Assembly (NCBI RefSeq): GCF_030527965.1 | Contig: NZ_JAUMZU010000018.1 | Location: 1-60,246 of the forward strand | Origin: Neisseria sp. | GTDB lineage: Bacteria > Pseudomonadota > Gammaproteobacteria > Burkholderiales > Neisseriaceae | Direction of reading: 5' to 3' | DNA length: 60,246 nucleotides | Shown: positions 37,431 to 46,441 of the stretch, one piece after another | How positions within the stretch are numbered: the first letter of the stretch is position 1 | How the letters are laid out: each line of letters starts with the position of its first letter | Notes under the pieces: generated by a model | Seen by the model: only the letters and a program-made list of their open reading frames with translations | Databases searched by the model: none | What the model was told of the DNA's origin: nothing | Made by a program: the position numbers and the translations under genes

Positions 37431-38273
37431 TTATGCGACAACTCCGGCGGCTCGGGCGATGGCAAGCCCCTCTTCTTGAGAAAGGTAATGGGGTTGGGCC
37501 GGGCAATCGCGTTGCGCAATGTCTCCTTGCCGGAAAGCGATTAATTCGTTACAGGCGAATTGCTGCCAAGTTTCGTTTTGTGTTAGCGGCAGCGTGGCGA
37601 TAACGGCTACTTTGTCATTCGGCGTGGTAACGGCGGAAAAATCAACGGCAACATCGTCGTCTAACAAGCGGGCTTCGCCGAACGGGGCTTTACGGATAAT
37701 GTAATAGAGTAAGGTGCTGGCATGGGCAAACATAACGTCGCCGTTGGATAGGATAAAATTAAACAGGCCGTATTGGCGGATATGCTCAGTCAATTCCTTA
37801 ATTGTATCGAATAAAACGGGCAACTCCGGTTTTTCATCAAAACGGTTGCGCATTTCTTCCAATATGTGGCAGAACGCGGCTTCTGAATCGGTATTGCCGA
37901 CAGGGCGGTAGTAACGGCCTTTGTTTGGGTGAAAACCGGTTAGGTTGCCGTTGTGGGCAAACAGCCAGTATTCGCCCCATGCTTCGCGTACGAAAGGGTG
38001 GGTGTTGGCCAGAGATGTGCGGCCTTGGGTGGCTTTGCGGATATGGGCGATGACGTTTTCAGATTTAATCTGGTAGGCTTTTACCAAGTCGGCCACTGGA
38101 GACTCGGCGCTGGGCTTGTCGTCGTGGAAGGTGCGGATGCCTTTTTGTTCGAAAAAGCCGATGCCGAAACCGTCGGCATGGTGGTCGGTAAGGCCGCCGC
38201 GTCGGCGGAAGCCTTCAAATGAGAAAACGATGTCGGTCGGTGTGTTGCAATTCATGCCCAGAAGCTGGCACAT
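37431..38273 (-). CDS. Class II glutamine amidotransferase, YafJ-like
   Basis: From ATG 38273 the 280-residue protein begins MCQLLGMNCNTPTDIVFSF, so Cys2 becomes the N-terminal nucleophile of an Ntn-hydrolase glutaminase domain. Other landmarks are HADGFGIGFFE, AHIRKATQGRTSLANTHPF and FAHNGNLTGF. It is a stand-alone glutaminase-type domain (GATase_6/4) of the YafJ/EgtC-like group; the acceptor is unknown. The frame extends to 38309 but that would bury the essential cysteine. It is monocistronic. Confidence 0.92.
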   Translation of the reverse strand: MCQLLGMNCNTPTDIVFSFEGFRRRGGLTDHHADGFGIGFFEQKGIRTFHDDKPSAESPVADLVKAYQIKSENVIAHIRKATQGRTSLANTHPFVREAWGEYWLFAHNGNLTGFHPNKGRYYRPVGNTDSEAAFCHILEEMRNRFDEKPELPVLFDTIKELTEHIRQYGLFNFILSNGDVMFAHASTLLYYIIRKAPFGEARLLDDDVAVDFSAVTTPNDKVAVIATLPLTQNETWQQFACNELIAFRQGDIAQRDCPAQPHYLSQEEGLAIARAAGVVA

Positions 38274-38359
38274 TGTTTTATCCTTTTTTTGATGAATGTG
38301 GCTGCACAAGCCGATGAAGAAGCGTAGTTTATCATCAACCGGTAAGACTGTCTTAGTGG

Positions 38360-38394
38360 AAAAGCCTGTCTGAAGATTTTCAGACAGGCTTTTT
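38360..38394. terminator. Inverted uptake-sequence terminator
   Basis: AAAAGCCTGTCTGAA faces TTTCAGACAGGCTTTTT. On the minus strand it lies between the unknown 319-residue gene and the glutamine amidotransferase gene. Confidence 0.8.
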
Positions 38395-38444
38395 GTAGCT
38401 GCTTAATTTTTATAATATGTTATGAGGCGATGATAAGGCGATAA

Positions 38445-39404
38445 CTATTTAAATACTTTTAAACATGTTTCCAGCCATTTGGGCCGGTTTTTGGGCGGGA
38501 AATGATTGGTTTTGCGGGTGTAATAATCTATCCAGTATTGCAGATATTCATAAGGATAAGAGAGATCATATTTTTTCATAAAATCAAATATATCTCGATA
38601 TTCTTCTTCCGGCAGCGGATCATAAACAATCAAATCTTTCGGCGCGATTTCATGATCTATCTCTAGGTCGAAACCATGCATCGAAGCCAGTTTTGAATAC
38701 ATAACGATTTGTGGTTGTAGGTAAAAATCAAAATAAGATAAGGTTTCTTTGGCGGCAGCTCGGGCGATTTTAGGGATAAAAAACGGTTCTAATGCTTTTT
38801 TCATGCCTTCAATATCTTGCTCGGCAAAAGCCAAAAAGAAACGGTAGTCATCCAGTTTTTTCTGTAGAGATTTGCTCGGCGTCGGGTGTTCCAACACTTT
38901 CAGGCTGCGCTGCTTTAACCGTTCTACTTGCGTATTTTCCAACATTAATAGTGTATTAAAAATCATATGTCGGTTTAAATCATCAGGGCCTATAAAGTTT
39001 TCGGTGGGGTTGGATATTTCATTGATGTTGCTTAACAGAAATCTTTTGATTTGCGGGCTATCGCTCATCAACATTAAAAACATCGGATTCATCACGTTCC
39101 ACATACCACAATGAAAGAAAAACGGGCAGGGGTGGGAATAGCTTATGCTGCTTAAAATATTCAGTTTAGCGCTGATATAAGCATATTGTTTGAACTTTTT
39201 CAGGTCTTTTTCAAACAAATAAGCGTAAGAAGCTGTTGCTTCAACATATATGTTCAGATTCTCCATTGCTGCAAGAGGAACGCCTTCTCTTTTTTCTACA
39301 TATGGAAGTTTATCTTTATAAGCCTCATCAAGAACATTCTTTTTGCTAGTAATAACTTCGACAATATAATCGTGCCATTTCTTGGTGCTCATTATATTAT
39401 TCAT
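38445..39404 (-). CDS. Hypothetical protein, possible immunity-type protein
   Basis: The 319-residue soluble, helix-rich protein has no signal peptide. It has many aromatic residues and a C-terminal region with KDLIVYDPLPEEEYRDIFDF and YPYEYLQYWIDYY. Composition and style resemble the Imm49-type immunity proteins found near polymorphic toxin genes, but I cannot confirm membership. No toxin gene is adjacent. Start at 39404 gives MNNIMSTKKWHDY; ATG 39392 is an alternative. Codon use is AT-rich relative to hslO next door. Confidence 0.6.
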   Translation of the reverse strand: MNNIMSTKKWHDYIVEVITSKKNVLDEAYKDKLPYVEKREGVPLAAMENLNIYVEATASYAYLFEKDLKKFKQYAYISAKLNILSSISYSHPCPFFFHCGMWNVMNPMFLMLMSDSPQIKRFLLSNINEISNPTENFIGPDDLNRHMIFNTLLMLENTQVERLKQRSLKVLEHPTPSKSLQKKLDDYRFFLAFAEQDIEGMKKALEPFFIPKIARAAAKETLSYFDFYLQPQIVMYSKLASMHGFDLEIDHEIAPKDLIVYDPLPEEEYRDIFDFMKKYDLSYPYEYLQYWIDYYTRKTNHFPPKNRPKWLETCLKVFK

Positions 39405-39699
39405 AATAATTCCTTAAATTAGCGATATTCGTTTTACTTGAAATCAAAAAGGTTAGTATGGCGGCCGACCTGTCAATATTAGTTATCATTGTTTAATATG
39501 TTAATTTTACCCGTATCTCTAAGTATTCCGATAGTGGAAAATCAATGCTTGTCTGAAAATTTCTTATGGCAAACTATTCATGATGCCCATTGCCAATACG
39601 ATAGATTGAAAAACGATTAAAGCGCTAGCGGTATCACTTGATTTCGGCGTTTTTGTAACCATATAGCGGTTAATTCTTAATTAGTATAGAAAGTACGTA

Positions 39700-40614
39700 A
39701 TGAATTCGAAGCCGGCTGTGTTGGTACGAGATGATTGCCGTAACCGTTTTATTTTTGACGATTTCCCGGTGCGCGGGCTGCATGTGCATTTGAGCGGGGT
39801 ATGGCGGCATATTGTAGAGCGCAAGCATTATCCGATTGCCATCCGTCGGGCGTTGGGCGAGCTGGTGGCTGCGGGTGTTTTGCTTTCTGCGGATTTGAAG
39901 GCGGCGGGTACGCTGATTTTGCAGGTGCAAGGTCAGGGGAAATTGAAAATGCTGGTGGCAGAGGCTACATCGGGTCAGACTTGCCGTGCGACGGCACGTT
40001 GGGATGAAGAGGCTGAAATCGGCGACGAGGAAGATTTGAACAGCTTGTTGGGCGAAAACGGTGTGTTTGTGATGACGTGGCAGCCGCAAGACGGGGAACC
40101 TTGGCAAGGGGTTGTACCGTTGGAAGGCGGTAGTATCGCCCAAATGCTGATGTCTTATATGAAACGTTCGGAGCAATTGGAAACACATATTACGCTGGCG
40201 GCCGATGAAAATAATGCCGGCGGTTTGCTGTTGCAGCGTTTGCCGGAGCAGGGACACGACGAAGACGCTTGGACGCGGTTGGCTGTGTTGGCCGATACGG
40301 TAACGCCGCAGGAGTTGCTGGATTTGGATGCGCAGCATTTGCTTTACCGTTTGTTTCATGAGACGCCGCCGCGGGTATTTGAACCCGAGACTCTGGAATT
40401 TGCCTGTACTTGTTCGCGCGGTAAGGTAAGCGATATGTTGTTGCTTCTGGGGGTAAACGAGGTTGGCCCGATTGTGGCGGAGCAAGGCAGTGTTGAAATC
40501 GATTGCGATTTTTGCAATGAAAAATATGTGTTTGACGAGGCCGATGTGAATCTGTTGTTTGATGTGGATGTGATGTCGGTTGTTGAAGAGGCGTCGAGCC
40601 ATCATTTGCAATAG
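39700..40614 (+). CDS. hslO: Redox-regulated chaperone Hsp33
   Basis: The 304-residue cytosolic holdase is switched on by oxidation. The C-terminal zinc-binding redox switch is visible as CTCSRGKVSD (CxC) and CDFCNEKYVFD (CxxC), about residues 238-275, after the N-terminal substrate-binding domain. Length is in the family range. It is transcribed alone and ends before a strong uptake-sequence hairpin shared with the convergent mscL. Confidence 0.95.
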   Translation: MNSKPAVLVRDDCRNRFIFDDFPVRGLHVHLSGVWRHIVERKHYPIAIRRALGELVAAGVLLSADLKAAGTLILQVQGQGKLKMLVAEATSGQTCRATARWDEEAEIGDEEDLNSLLGENGVFVMTWQPQDGEPWQGVVPLEGGSIAQMLMSYMKRSEQLETHITLAADENNAGGLLLQRLPEQGHDEDAWTRLAVLADTVTPQELLDLDAQHLLYRLFHETPPRVFEPETLEFACTCSRGKVSDMLLLLGVNEVGPIVAEQGSVEIDCDFCNEKYVFDEADVNLLFDVDVMSVVEEASSHHLQ

Positions 40615-40637
40615 TGATTTCAGCTTTGGGGTAAAGA

Positions 40638-40678
40638 AAAAATGCCTGTCTGAAAACGTTTTCAGACAGGCATTTTTT
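40638..40678. terminator. Bidirectional inverted uptake-sequence terminator
   Basis: AAAAAATGCCTGTCTGAAAA and its complement form a near-perfect hairpin with A-run and T-run on the two sides, between convergent hslO and mscL. Confidence 0.88.
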
Positions 40679-40713
40679 GATTTTTATTTAAGCTAAATGC
40701 GTGCTATTGCTGC

Positions 40714-41148
40714 TTATTTTTTCAATGAATCGCGGATGTCACGCAACAGCAAAACTTCTTCGGAAGGTTCGGCAGGTGCTTCTTCGGCCGGAGCTTGTTT
40801 TTGCATGGAGCTCAGCAGTTTGATAACGGCAAAAATGGCGGCAGAGATGATCAGGAAGCTGATGATGGTGTTGAGGAAAGTACCGATATTCAGGGTAACT
40901 GCGCCGGCTGCTTTGGCTGCGGCCAGTGAGGAATAGCCGTCTGCAGGGGGATTGGCGCCGTCTTTCAGGGTTAAAAACAGGTTGGAGAAATCAACGCCGC
41001 CAATCAGCAAACCGATGGGAGGCATAATGACGTCGTCTACCAATGATTTGACGATGCCGCTGAAGGCGGTACCAACTACCATACCGACGGCGAGGTCGAC
41101 TACGTTGCCACGCATAATAAACGCTTTAAAATCTTGTGCTAAAGACAT
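40714..41148 (-). CDS. mscL: Large-conductance mechanosensitive channel
   Basis: The 144-residue inner-membrane protein begins with the amphipathic helix and TM1 (FKAFIMRGNVVDLAVGMVVG), then a periplasmic loop and TM2, and ends in a charged cytoplasmic helix (LRDIRDSLKK). It opens under membrane tension to protect against osmotic downshock. AAAGGAAA precedes the ATG. It is a single gene. Confidence 0.96.
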   Translation of the reverse strand: MSLAQDFKAFIMRGNVVDLAVGMVVGTAFSGIVKSLVDDVIMPPIGLLIGGVDFSNLFLTLKDGANPPADGYSSLAAAKAAGAVTLNIGTFLNTIISFLIISAAIFAVIKLLSSMQKQAPAEEAPAEPSEEVLLLRDIRDSLKK

Positions 41149-41177
41149 ATTGGTTTCCTTTGATAAGTGATAAAAAA

Positions 41178-41411
41178 ATGATAAAAAATCAATATAAATG
41201 GTTTTCGGACTATCCGCTGAGGAAGGGATTCTATAAAAGGCTTGGATTTTATGCCTTGTTGCGGGTTACATGGTCTGATTTCCCGCCAGTCGGTCGGTTT
41301 TTCAGGCGTAAAGAGGGGATTCGTATTTTATCCGGCCAAACTTTATTCACTTTGAAAAATTATTTCCGTTGGGCGGATTTTACGTGCAAATTGCATATTA
41401 ATAAAGGCTGA
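41178..41411 (+). CDS. Small basic hypothetical protein
   Basis: A 77-codon frame from ATG 41178 (open from 41136) encodes a basic, aromatic-rich peptide (KWFSDYPLRKGFYKRLGFYALL). It lies divergently from mscL in an otherwise empty gap. The ribosome binding site is poor and no family is recognised. It may be non-coding. Confidence 0.25.
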   Translation: MIKNQYKWFSDYPLRKGFYKRLGFYALLRVTWSDFPPVGRFFRRKEGIRILSGQTLFTLKNYFRWADFTCKLHINKG

Positions 41412-41487
41412 TTTGCCGCAATTTTCATTCGGCAGGCATGAAACCTGCCGAATGAACGGGCATTTGATGTTTTCAGACAGGCAATGA

Positions 41488-42270
41488 TTACACTTCGCTC
41501 AAAGCGTTGATGCTGTAGCCGCCGTCAACATAAGTGATTTCGCCGGTAATGCCGGAAGAGAGGTCGGAGAGCAGGAAGGCGGCGGTGTTGCCGACTTCTT
41601 CGATGGTTACGTTGCGGCCGAGCGGATTTTGTTCGGCAACGTGGTTCAGCAGCTTGCTGAAGTCGGCAATACCGGATGCGGCCAGCGTTTTGATGGGGCC
41701 GGCGGAAATGCCGTTGCAGCGGATGCCGTCGCGGCCGACTGAAGAGGCGGTAAAGCGGATGGCGGCTTCCAAGCTGGCTTTGGCCAGACCCATTACGTTG
41801 TAATTTGGAATTGCGCGTACGGCGCCTAAATAAGAGAGGGCAACCACGGCGGATTGGCGGCCTTTCATCATCGGGCGGGCGGCTTTAACCAGCGCGGGCA
41901 GGCTGTAGGCCGAAACATCGTGTGCGACATTGAAGGCTTCGCGGCTGAGGCTGTCGAGGAAGTCGCCGTTCAGGGCTTCGCGCGGGGCGAAGGCGATGGC
42001 GTGTACCAAGCCGTCGAGGCCGTCCCATGATTTACCCAAATCGGCAAACAACTGTTCAATTTCGGCATCGCTTTGCACGTCGCAACGGAAAACCAGCTTG
42101 GAACCCAATTCGGCAGCCATTTTGCGTACGCGCTCTTCCAATTTGTCGACCACGTAAGTAAACGCCAGTTCGGAGCCTTGCTCGCGACAGGCTTTGGCAA
42201 TGCCGTAAGCAATGGAGCGCTCGGAAATCATGCCGGTGATAAGAATTTTTTTACCTTGTAAGAAACCCAT
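41488..42270 (-). CDS. fabI: Enoyl-[acyl-carrier-protein] reductase (NADH)
   Basis: Starting at ATG 42270, the 260-residue SDR begins MGFLQGKKILITGMISERS. It has the FabI active-site pair in YNVMGLAKASLEAA (Tyr-x6-Lys) and the GPIKTLAASGI segment of the substrate loop. It performs the last reduction of each fatty-acid elongation cycle and is the target of triclosan in other bacteria. The open frame up to 42507 is non-homologous. It is divergent from the yejA-like gene. Confidence 0.96.
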   Translation of the reverse strand: MGFLQGKKILITGMISERSIAYGIAKACREQGSELAFTYVVDKLEERVRKMAAELGSKLVFRCDVQSDAEIEQLFADLGKSWDGLDGLVHAIAFAPREALNGDFLDSLSREAFNVAHDVSAYSLPALVKAARPMMKGRQSAVVALSYLGAVRAIPNYNVMGLAKASLEAAIRFTASSVGRDGIRCNGISAGPIKTLAASGIADFSKLLNHVAEQNPLGRNVTIEEVGNTAAFLLSDLSSGITGEITYVDGGYSINALSEV

Positions 42271-42505
42271 GTTTTTTCCTTGAGTATTGATTTTGAACCG
42301 TCGGGCAGACGCAAACTTTATTTTCAGACAGGCATTGAATAGTGTAGCACCCATCGTTATCGAAACAAGCTGTCTGCAATCAAGCGGCATTATAACGGAG
42401 TTTCGAAATAGCCTGCAAAACTTCCGGGCTGGCGATACAGGTGTTTCAAGGGGCGGCGGCTGGGTTACAATGCTTGGTAAACTGCTTGAAACGGATACGC
42501 CATAC

Positions 42506-44284
42506 ATGAAAAAACTGTTTGTTACGGCTCTATGCCTATTGCCCGCTTCGCTCTATGCCGCACCTAGCCTGAGTTTGGGGCAGGCGGCGCTTTACCAACC
42601 GGGCTTTACCCATTTCGGCTATGTGAATCCTTCGGCGCCTAAAGGTGGAACGCTGGTGCTGCCGGCATACGGCGGGTTTGACAGTTTGAATCCGTATACC
42701 CTGAAAGGCGATGCGGCAGATGGCATTGATATGCTAACCGTTGATAAGCTGATGGTACAGGGGGAGGACGAGCCGTTTGCGGTATACGGATTGTTGGCCG
42801 AATCGATAACCGTGTCGCCCGACGAGCGCTCCGTTATTTTCAAACTGAACCCGAACGCGCGTTTTCATAACGGCGATCCGGTGTTGGCTAAAGATGTGAA
42901 AACGTCTTTTGAAACGCTGACGCGAGATGAGGCCGCGCCGCCGATGTTTCGCCTTTATTGGGCTGATGTGGCGGGTGTTGACGAATTGGATGAGCGCACA
43001 GTGCGCTTCCGCTTGAAACAGCGTAATGCGGAGCTGCCTTTGTCGATCGGCCAATTGCCTGTGTTTTCGCATAAAAGCTATCCAAAAGGGCTGGCCGCCG
43101 CGCCCAATACGCCGCCCATCGGGTCGGGCCCTTATAAGCTCGGCAAAAGCGAGGTTGGCCGCAGTATTGAATTTAAACGCGATGCCGCTTATTGGGCGCA
43201 AAACCTGCCGACGCGCAAGGGTATGTTCAACTTTGATACCGTGCGTTTTCTTTATTACCGCGACAATGCGGTGCGCGTTGAAGGCATTAAAGCCGGTCTT
43301 TATGATTTTGTTGAAGAAAACACGTCCCGCGATTGGGCGCGCGCTTATCCCGAAGCGGTGCTTGAAAAGCGGCATCTGCAAAAGCATGAGTGGCAGCACA
43401 ACAATGTGATGGGTATGCAGGCGTTTATCATGAACCAGCGGCGCCCCTTTTTTAAAGATGTGCGCGTGCGCCGGGCGATGGTATTGAGTTTTGATTTCGA
43501 GAGCCTCAACCAGCGTCTGTTTTACGGCTCATACAAACGGAGCAACAGCTTTTTTACCAACAGCGAAATGGCGGCCACCGGCAAACCGCAGGGGCAGGAG
43601 CTGGCCATTCTGGCACCGTTGCGCGCTAAATTGCCTGAAGCTGTGTTCAAATACGATGTGCCTCAGCCGCCGAAAATCAATATTCAGACAGGCATTCGCC
43701 CCAATTTGCTACAGGCGCGTGCTTTATTATTGGCAGCGGGTTACCGCTATCAACAGGGTGCGCTGGTTGGTGCGGATGGTAAGCCGGTGCGGCTGGAATA
43801 TCTGACTCATGCAAAAACCCTTGAAAAAACAGTGGTAAAGTGGCAGCGTGATTTGGCGAAAATCGGTATTACGCTGTCTATTCGCGTGGTTGATGCGGCT
43901 TTGTATCAGCGCAGAGTCAACAATTATGACTACGATATTATCACGGGTGCTTATACTAACGGGGCTAGCCCAGGTAACGAGCAGTTTTCTTATCACAGCT
44001 GCCAAGCCGCCAAAACGCCGGGCGAGCATAATTATTCCGGTATTTGTGATGCGGGGGTGGAAGAGTTGCTGAAACGCTTCAGCAGCTTTAGAGACCGTGC
44101 CGATTTGGTGGCCAGCGCCCGCGCGTTCGACCGTGTGCTACGCTGGCAATATCTGGTGGTGCCCAATTGGTATGTGGATAAGAAACGGGTGATTTACCGT
44201 GATACGCTGGCTACGCCGCAGCGGCCGCCGAAATATTACAGCGCAACCTTATGGGCGCTGCAAACTTGGTGGGAGAAGAAATAA
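42506..44284 (+). CDS. YejA-like periplasmic peptide-binding protein
   Basis: The 592-residue SBP_bac_5-family binding protein has a signal peptide MKKLFVTALCLLPASLYA cleaved before APSLSLG. Typical features follow: GGTLVLPAYGGFDSLNPYTLKG, FKLNPNARFHNGDPVLAKDV and RMAMVLS-like RRAMVLSFDFESLN. YejA homologues bind oligopeptides for a YejBEF importer, but no permease or ATPase genes are adjacent. The start at ATG 42506 is set by the signal peptide; the frame extends to 42287. An uptake sequence lies inside the gene at about 43681. Confidence 0.9.
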   Translation: MKKLFVTALCLLPASLYAAPSLSLGQAALYQPGFTHFGYVNPSAPKGGTLVLPAYGGFDSLNPYTLKGDAADGIDMLTVDKLMVQGEDEPFAVYGLLAESITVSPDERSVIFKLNPNARFHNGDPVLAKDVKTSFETLTRDEAAPPMFRLYWADVAGVDELDERTVRFRLKQRNAELPLSIGQLPVFSHKSYPKGLAAAPNTPPIGSGPYKLGKSEVGRSIEFKRDAAYWAQNLPTRKGMFNFDTVRFLYYRDNAVRVEGIKAGLYDFVEENTSRDWARAYPEAVLEKRHLQKHEWQHNNVMGMQAFIMNQRRPFFKDVRVRRAMVLSFDFESLNQRLFYGSYKRSNSFFTNSEMAATGKPQGQELAILAPLRAKLPEAVFKYDVPQPPKINIQTGIRPNLLQARALLLAAGYRYQQGALVGADGKPVRLEYLTHAKTLEKTVVKWQRDLAKIGITLSIRVVDAALYQRRVNNYDYDIITGAYTNGASPGNEQFSYHSCQAAKTPGEHNYSGICDAGVEELLKRFSSFRDRADLVASARAFDRVLRWQYLVVPNWYVDKKRVIYRDTLATPQRPPKYYSATLWALQTWWEKK

Positions 44285-44286
44285 AC

Positions 44287-44341
44287 AAAATGCCTGTCTG
44301 AAAACCGTTTTTCAGACAGGCATTGTTTTTTCAGACAGGCT
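44287..44341. terminator. Triple uptake-sequence cluster: inverted pair plus one extra copy
   Basis: AAAATGCCTGTCTGAAAA and its complement form a terminator hairpin (44287-44324). A third copy in the same orientation as the right arm follows at about 44330-44341, at the convergent end of xthA. Confidence 0.82.
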
Positions 44342-45109
44342 TTATGCAAATTGAGCGATAACCGGTGCGTGATCGCTGGGGCGTTCGAGACCGCGGGTAA
44401 CGGTGTCGACGCTGACGTCGGTTAAGCTGTCACGCAGTGCGGGGTTAACGAGGATATGGTCGATGCGCAGGCCTTGTTTGCGGCGGAACATGGCGCCGCG
44501 ATAATCCCACCATGTATACATGACCGAATCGGGGTGGATGTGGCGCAGGCCGTCGGTTAGGCCGCAATCCAGCAAGGCTTGGAACCATGCGCGTTCGATG
44601 GAAGAGCAATGGATTTTTTCATGCCATTGTTTCGGGTCGTAGCAGTCTAAATTGGCCGGCGCGATATTGAAGTCGCCCAATAATACCAGCTTCTCATGGC
44701 GAGTCAGTTCGTCTTGTACGAAAGCAGTCAGGGCGGCAAACCATTGGCGTTTGTATTCAAATTTAGGGCTGTCGAGCGCCTCGCCGTTAACGCAATAAAC
44801 ATTAATCACGCGCACGCCGTTTACCGTAGCGGCAAGCACTCGCCGTTGCGGGTCGTCCGGCAGTTCGGGCAGGGCGGTGCAAACGTCAGCCGCTTCGTTT
44901 TTGCTGATAAGGGCAACGCCGTTATAAGTTTTCTGCCCGCTCCACTGGGCATGGTAGCCCTGCATTTGAAACACAGCGGCGGGAAACTGGTCTTGATCCA
45001 GCTTTAATTCTTGCAAAACCAAGACGTCGGGCTGGTGCTGCTGCAACCAGTCTTGCACTTGCGGCAGGCGAACTTTGAGGGAGTTGACATTCCAAGTGGC
45101 GATTTTCAT
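44342..45109 (-). CDS. xthA: Exodeoxyribonuclease III
   Basis: The 255-residue AP endonuclease / 3'-5' exonuclease begins MKIATWNVNSLKVRL. It shows LVLQELKLDQDQFP with the metal-binding Glu, LLGDFNIAPANLD with catalytic Asp and Asn, and the C-terminal RIDHILVNP and SDHAPV with catalytic His. It removes abasic sites in base-excision repair. It is transcribed alone. Confidence 0.95.
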   Translation of the reverse strand: MKIATWNVNSLKVRLPQVQDWLQQHQPDVLVLQELKLDQDQFPAAVFQMQGYHAQWSGQKTYNGVALISKNEAADVCTALPELPDDPQRRVLAATVNGVRVINVYCVNGEALDSPKFEYKRQWFAALTAFVQDELTRHEKLVLLGDFNIAPANLDCYDPKQWHEKIHCSSIERAWFQALLDCGLTDGLRHIHPDSVMYTWWDYRGAMFRRKQGLRIDHILVNPALRDSLTDVSVDTVTRGLERPSDHAPVIAQFA

Positions 45110-45500
45110 GAAACAAACCTGAATTAGAGAGAAAGCCGGATTGTAACAAAAAACCGCGGCGGCGCCGAAAAGTTACTTTCAGACAGGCTGTGGCCAAACA
45201 CTAGGATGACGGTCAAACCGTTTGCTCATGCTTGGGCAGGAGCCGATATCGGCGGTTTAAGTTGAGCAGCATTTGGTTTTGAACCGCTGCTGTTATTACG
45301 CTTCAGGCAGTGCTTTATGCGGGCTGACAGGTCTATATACAGGAAATCTATTTCAAATATCGGCGGAAATACTTTCCTGTTAAGAAATTCTTTCTTTTCG
45401 CAAGACGGCTTGGCTTGATGCAAACTTCGTTTGTATACTGTACACATTAGTTATTGGGTCAACCCGATGATATTCTTTTTTAAAACTAGAGGGTTAAATC
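45110..45500. other. Intergenic region between xthA and the nitroreductase gene
   Basis: This divergent 390-base region holds one uptake sequence at about 45177-45188 and, near the nitroreductase gene, the palindrome CAAACTTCGTTTG (45421-45433) followed by TATACTGTACAC. A 73-codon minus-strand frame (45226-45447) has atypical composition and no binding site and is not called. Confidence 0.4.
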
Positions 45501-46106
45501 ATGTCATATCAAGATTTGCAGCAAGTTGCGCAGACGCGCCGTTCGATTTATGTTTTAAACAAAAATCTGCCGTTGCCTGAGGCAGAAGTGGCGGAAATTG
45601 TGAAACATGCCGTTTTGCATACGCCTTCTTCATTCAATTCGCAATCAACCCGCGTGGTGGTGCTGTTTGGCCGTGAGCACGATAAATTGTGGCAGATTGC
45701 CGAAGATGCTTTGCGTGCCGTCGTGCCTGCCGATAAATTCGAACCGACCGCTCAAAAGCTGGCGTTGTTTAAAGCGGCGGCCGGCTCGGTGCTGTTTTTT
45801 GAAGATCAGGATGTGGTTAAAGGTTTGCAGGAACAGTTCCCTTCTTATGCGCAAAATTTCCCGATTTGGGCCGAGCATACGGATGCGATGCACCAGTATG
45901 CAGTGTGGACAACCTTGGCCGCAGCCGGTATCGGTGCCAACCTTCAGCATTACAATCCGTTGATTGACGCCGGCGTCGCTAAGGAGTGGAATATTCCCGC
46001 CAACTGGACATTGCGTGCGCAAATGGTGTTCGGCGGCATTGGCGCGCCGGCCGACGAAAAAGCCTTTGCGCCTTTGGAAGGCCGCTTTGCCGTACACGGC
46101 CTGTAA
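45501..46106 (+). CDS. Nitroreductase family protein
   Basis: The 201-residue protein begins MSYQDLQQVAQTRRSIYVL and belongs to the FMN-dependent nitroreductase superfamily, near the 'fatty-acid repression mutant'/YdgI-like group. RRSIY binds the FMN phosphate, and HTPSSFNSQSTRVVVL and AAAGIGANLQHYNP are conserved blocks. It probably reduces nitro or quinone compounds with NAD(P)H. GAGGG precedes the ATG by 7 bases. A palindromic element lies in the upstream region. Confidence 0.9.
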   Translation: MSYQDLQQVAQTRRSIYVLNKNLPLPEAEVAEIVKHAVLHTPSSFNSQSTRVVVLFGREHDKLWQIAEDALRAVVPADKFEPTAQKLALFKAAAGSVLFFEDQDVVKGLQEQFPSYAQNFPIWAEHTDAMHQYAVWTTLAAAGIGANLQHYNPLIDAGVAKEWNIPANWTLRAQMVFGGIGAPADEKAFAPLEGRFAVHGL

Positions 46107-46151
46107 TATCGGGCTGAAACAAAGCAGCGTTTGCAGAGCGAAGTAGTAAGC

Positions 46152-46200
46152 AACACATAATGCCTGTCTGAAAACTAATTCAGACAGGCATTATGTGTTT
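46152..46200. terminator. Extended inverted uptake-sequence hairpin
   Basis: The uptake-sequence pair is extended by matching flanks AACACATAAT and ATTATGTGTT, giving a stem of over 20 base pairs downstream of the nitroreductase gene. Confidence 0.85.
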
Positions 46201-46304
46201 TAGCGTGCATGATTTGCTAGTGATGACATCGTGCGGCATTTGAAAATTTGCATGGCTGATGTGGTTATGAAAAAGGGATTAGTGTTGTATTTTTCCCGAT
46301 AAAC

Positions 46305-46336
46305 ATGCCTGTATGAATGTTTTCAGGCAGGTATGA
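46305..46336. repeat. Degenerate inverted uptake-sequence pair
   Basis: CATGCCTGTATGAA faces TTTTCAGGCAGGTATG. Each arm carries one substitution from TGCCTGTCTGAA. It lies upstream of the two-domain Acp-like gene. Confidence 0.5.
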
Positions 46337-46441
46337 TGAGAAATAGCTTGCAAAATGAGGCGAAAGGTTATTATGTTTTCCATGCTTCGTCGGCCAACAT
46401 GGCCGGCTGGAGATTTAACGATCAATTTTTTAGGAGTTTGT

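Noticed and set aside
39700-40611. Long minus-strand frame opposite hslO (313 codons)
   Set aside because: It is the complement of a clear Hsp33 gene, with His/Gln-rich shadow composition.
42734-43399. Minus-strand frame opposite the yejA-like gene (221 codons)
   Set aside because: Shadow of a well-supported binding-protein gene; Arg/His-rich with no start signal.
45226-45447. 73-codon minus-strand frame upstream of the nitroreductase gene
   Set aside because: No ribosome binding site, atypical residues, and it covers the probable nitroreductase promoter.
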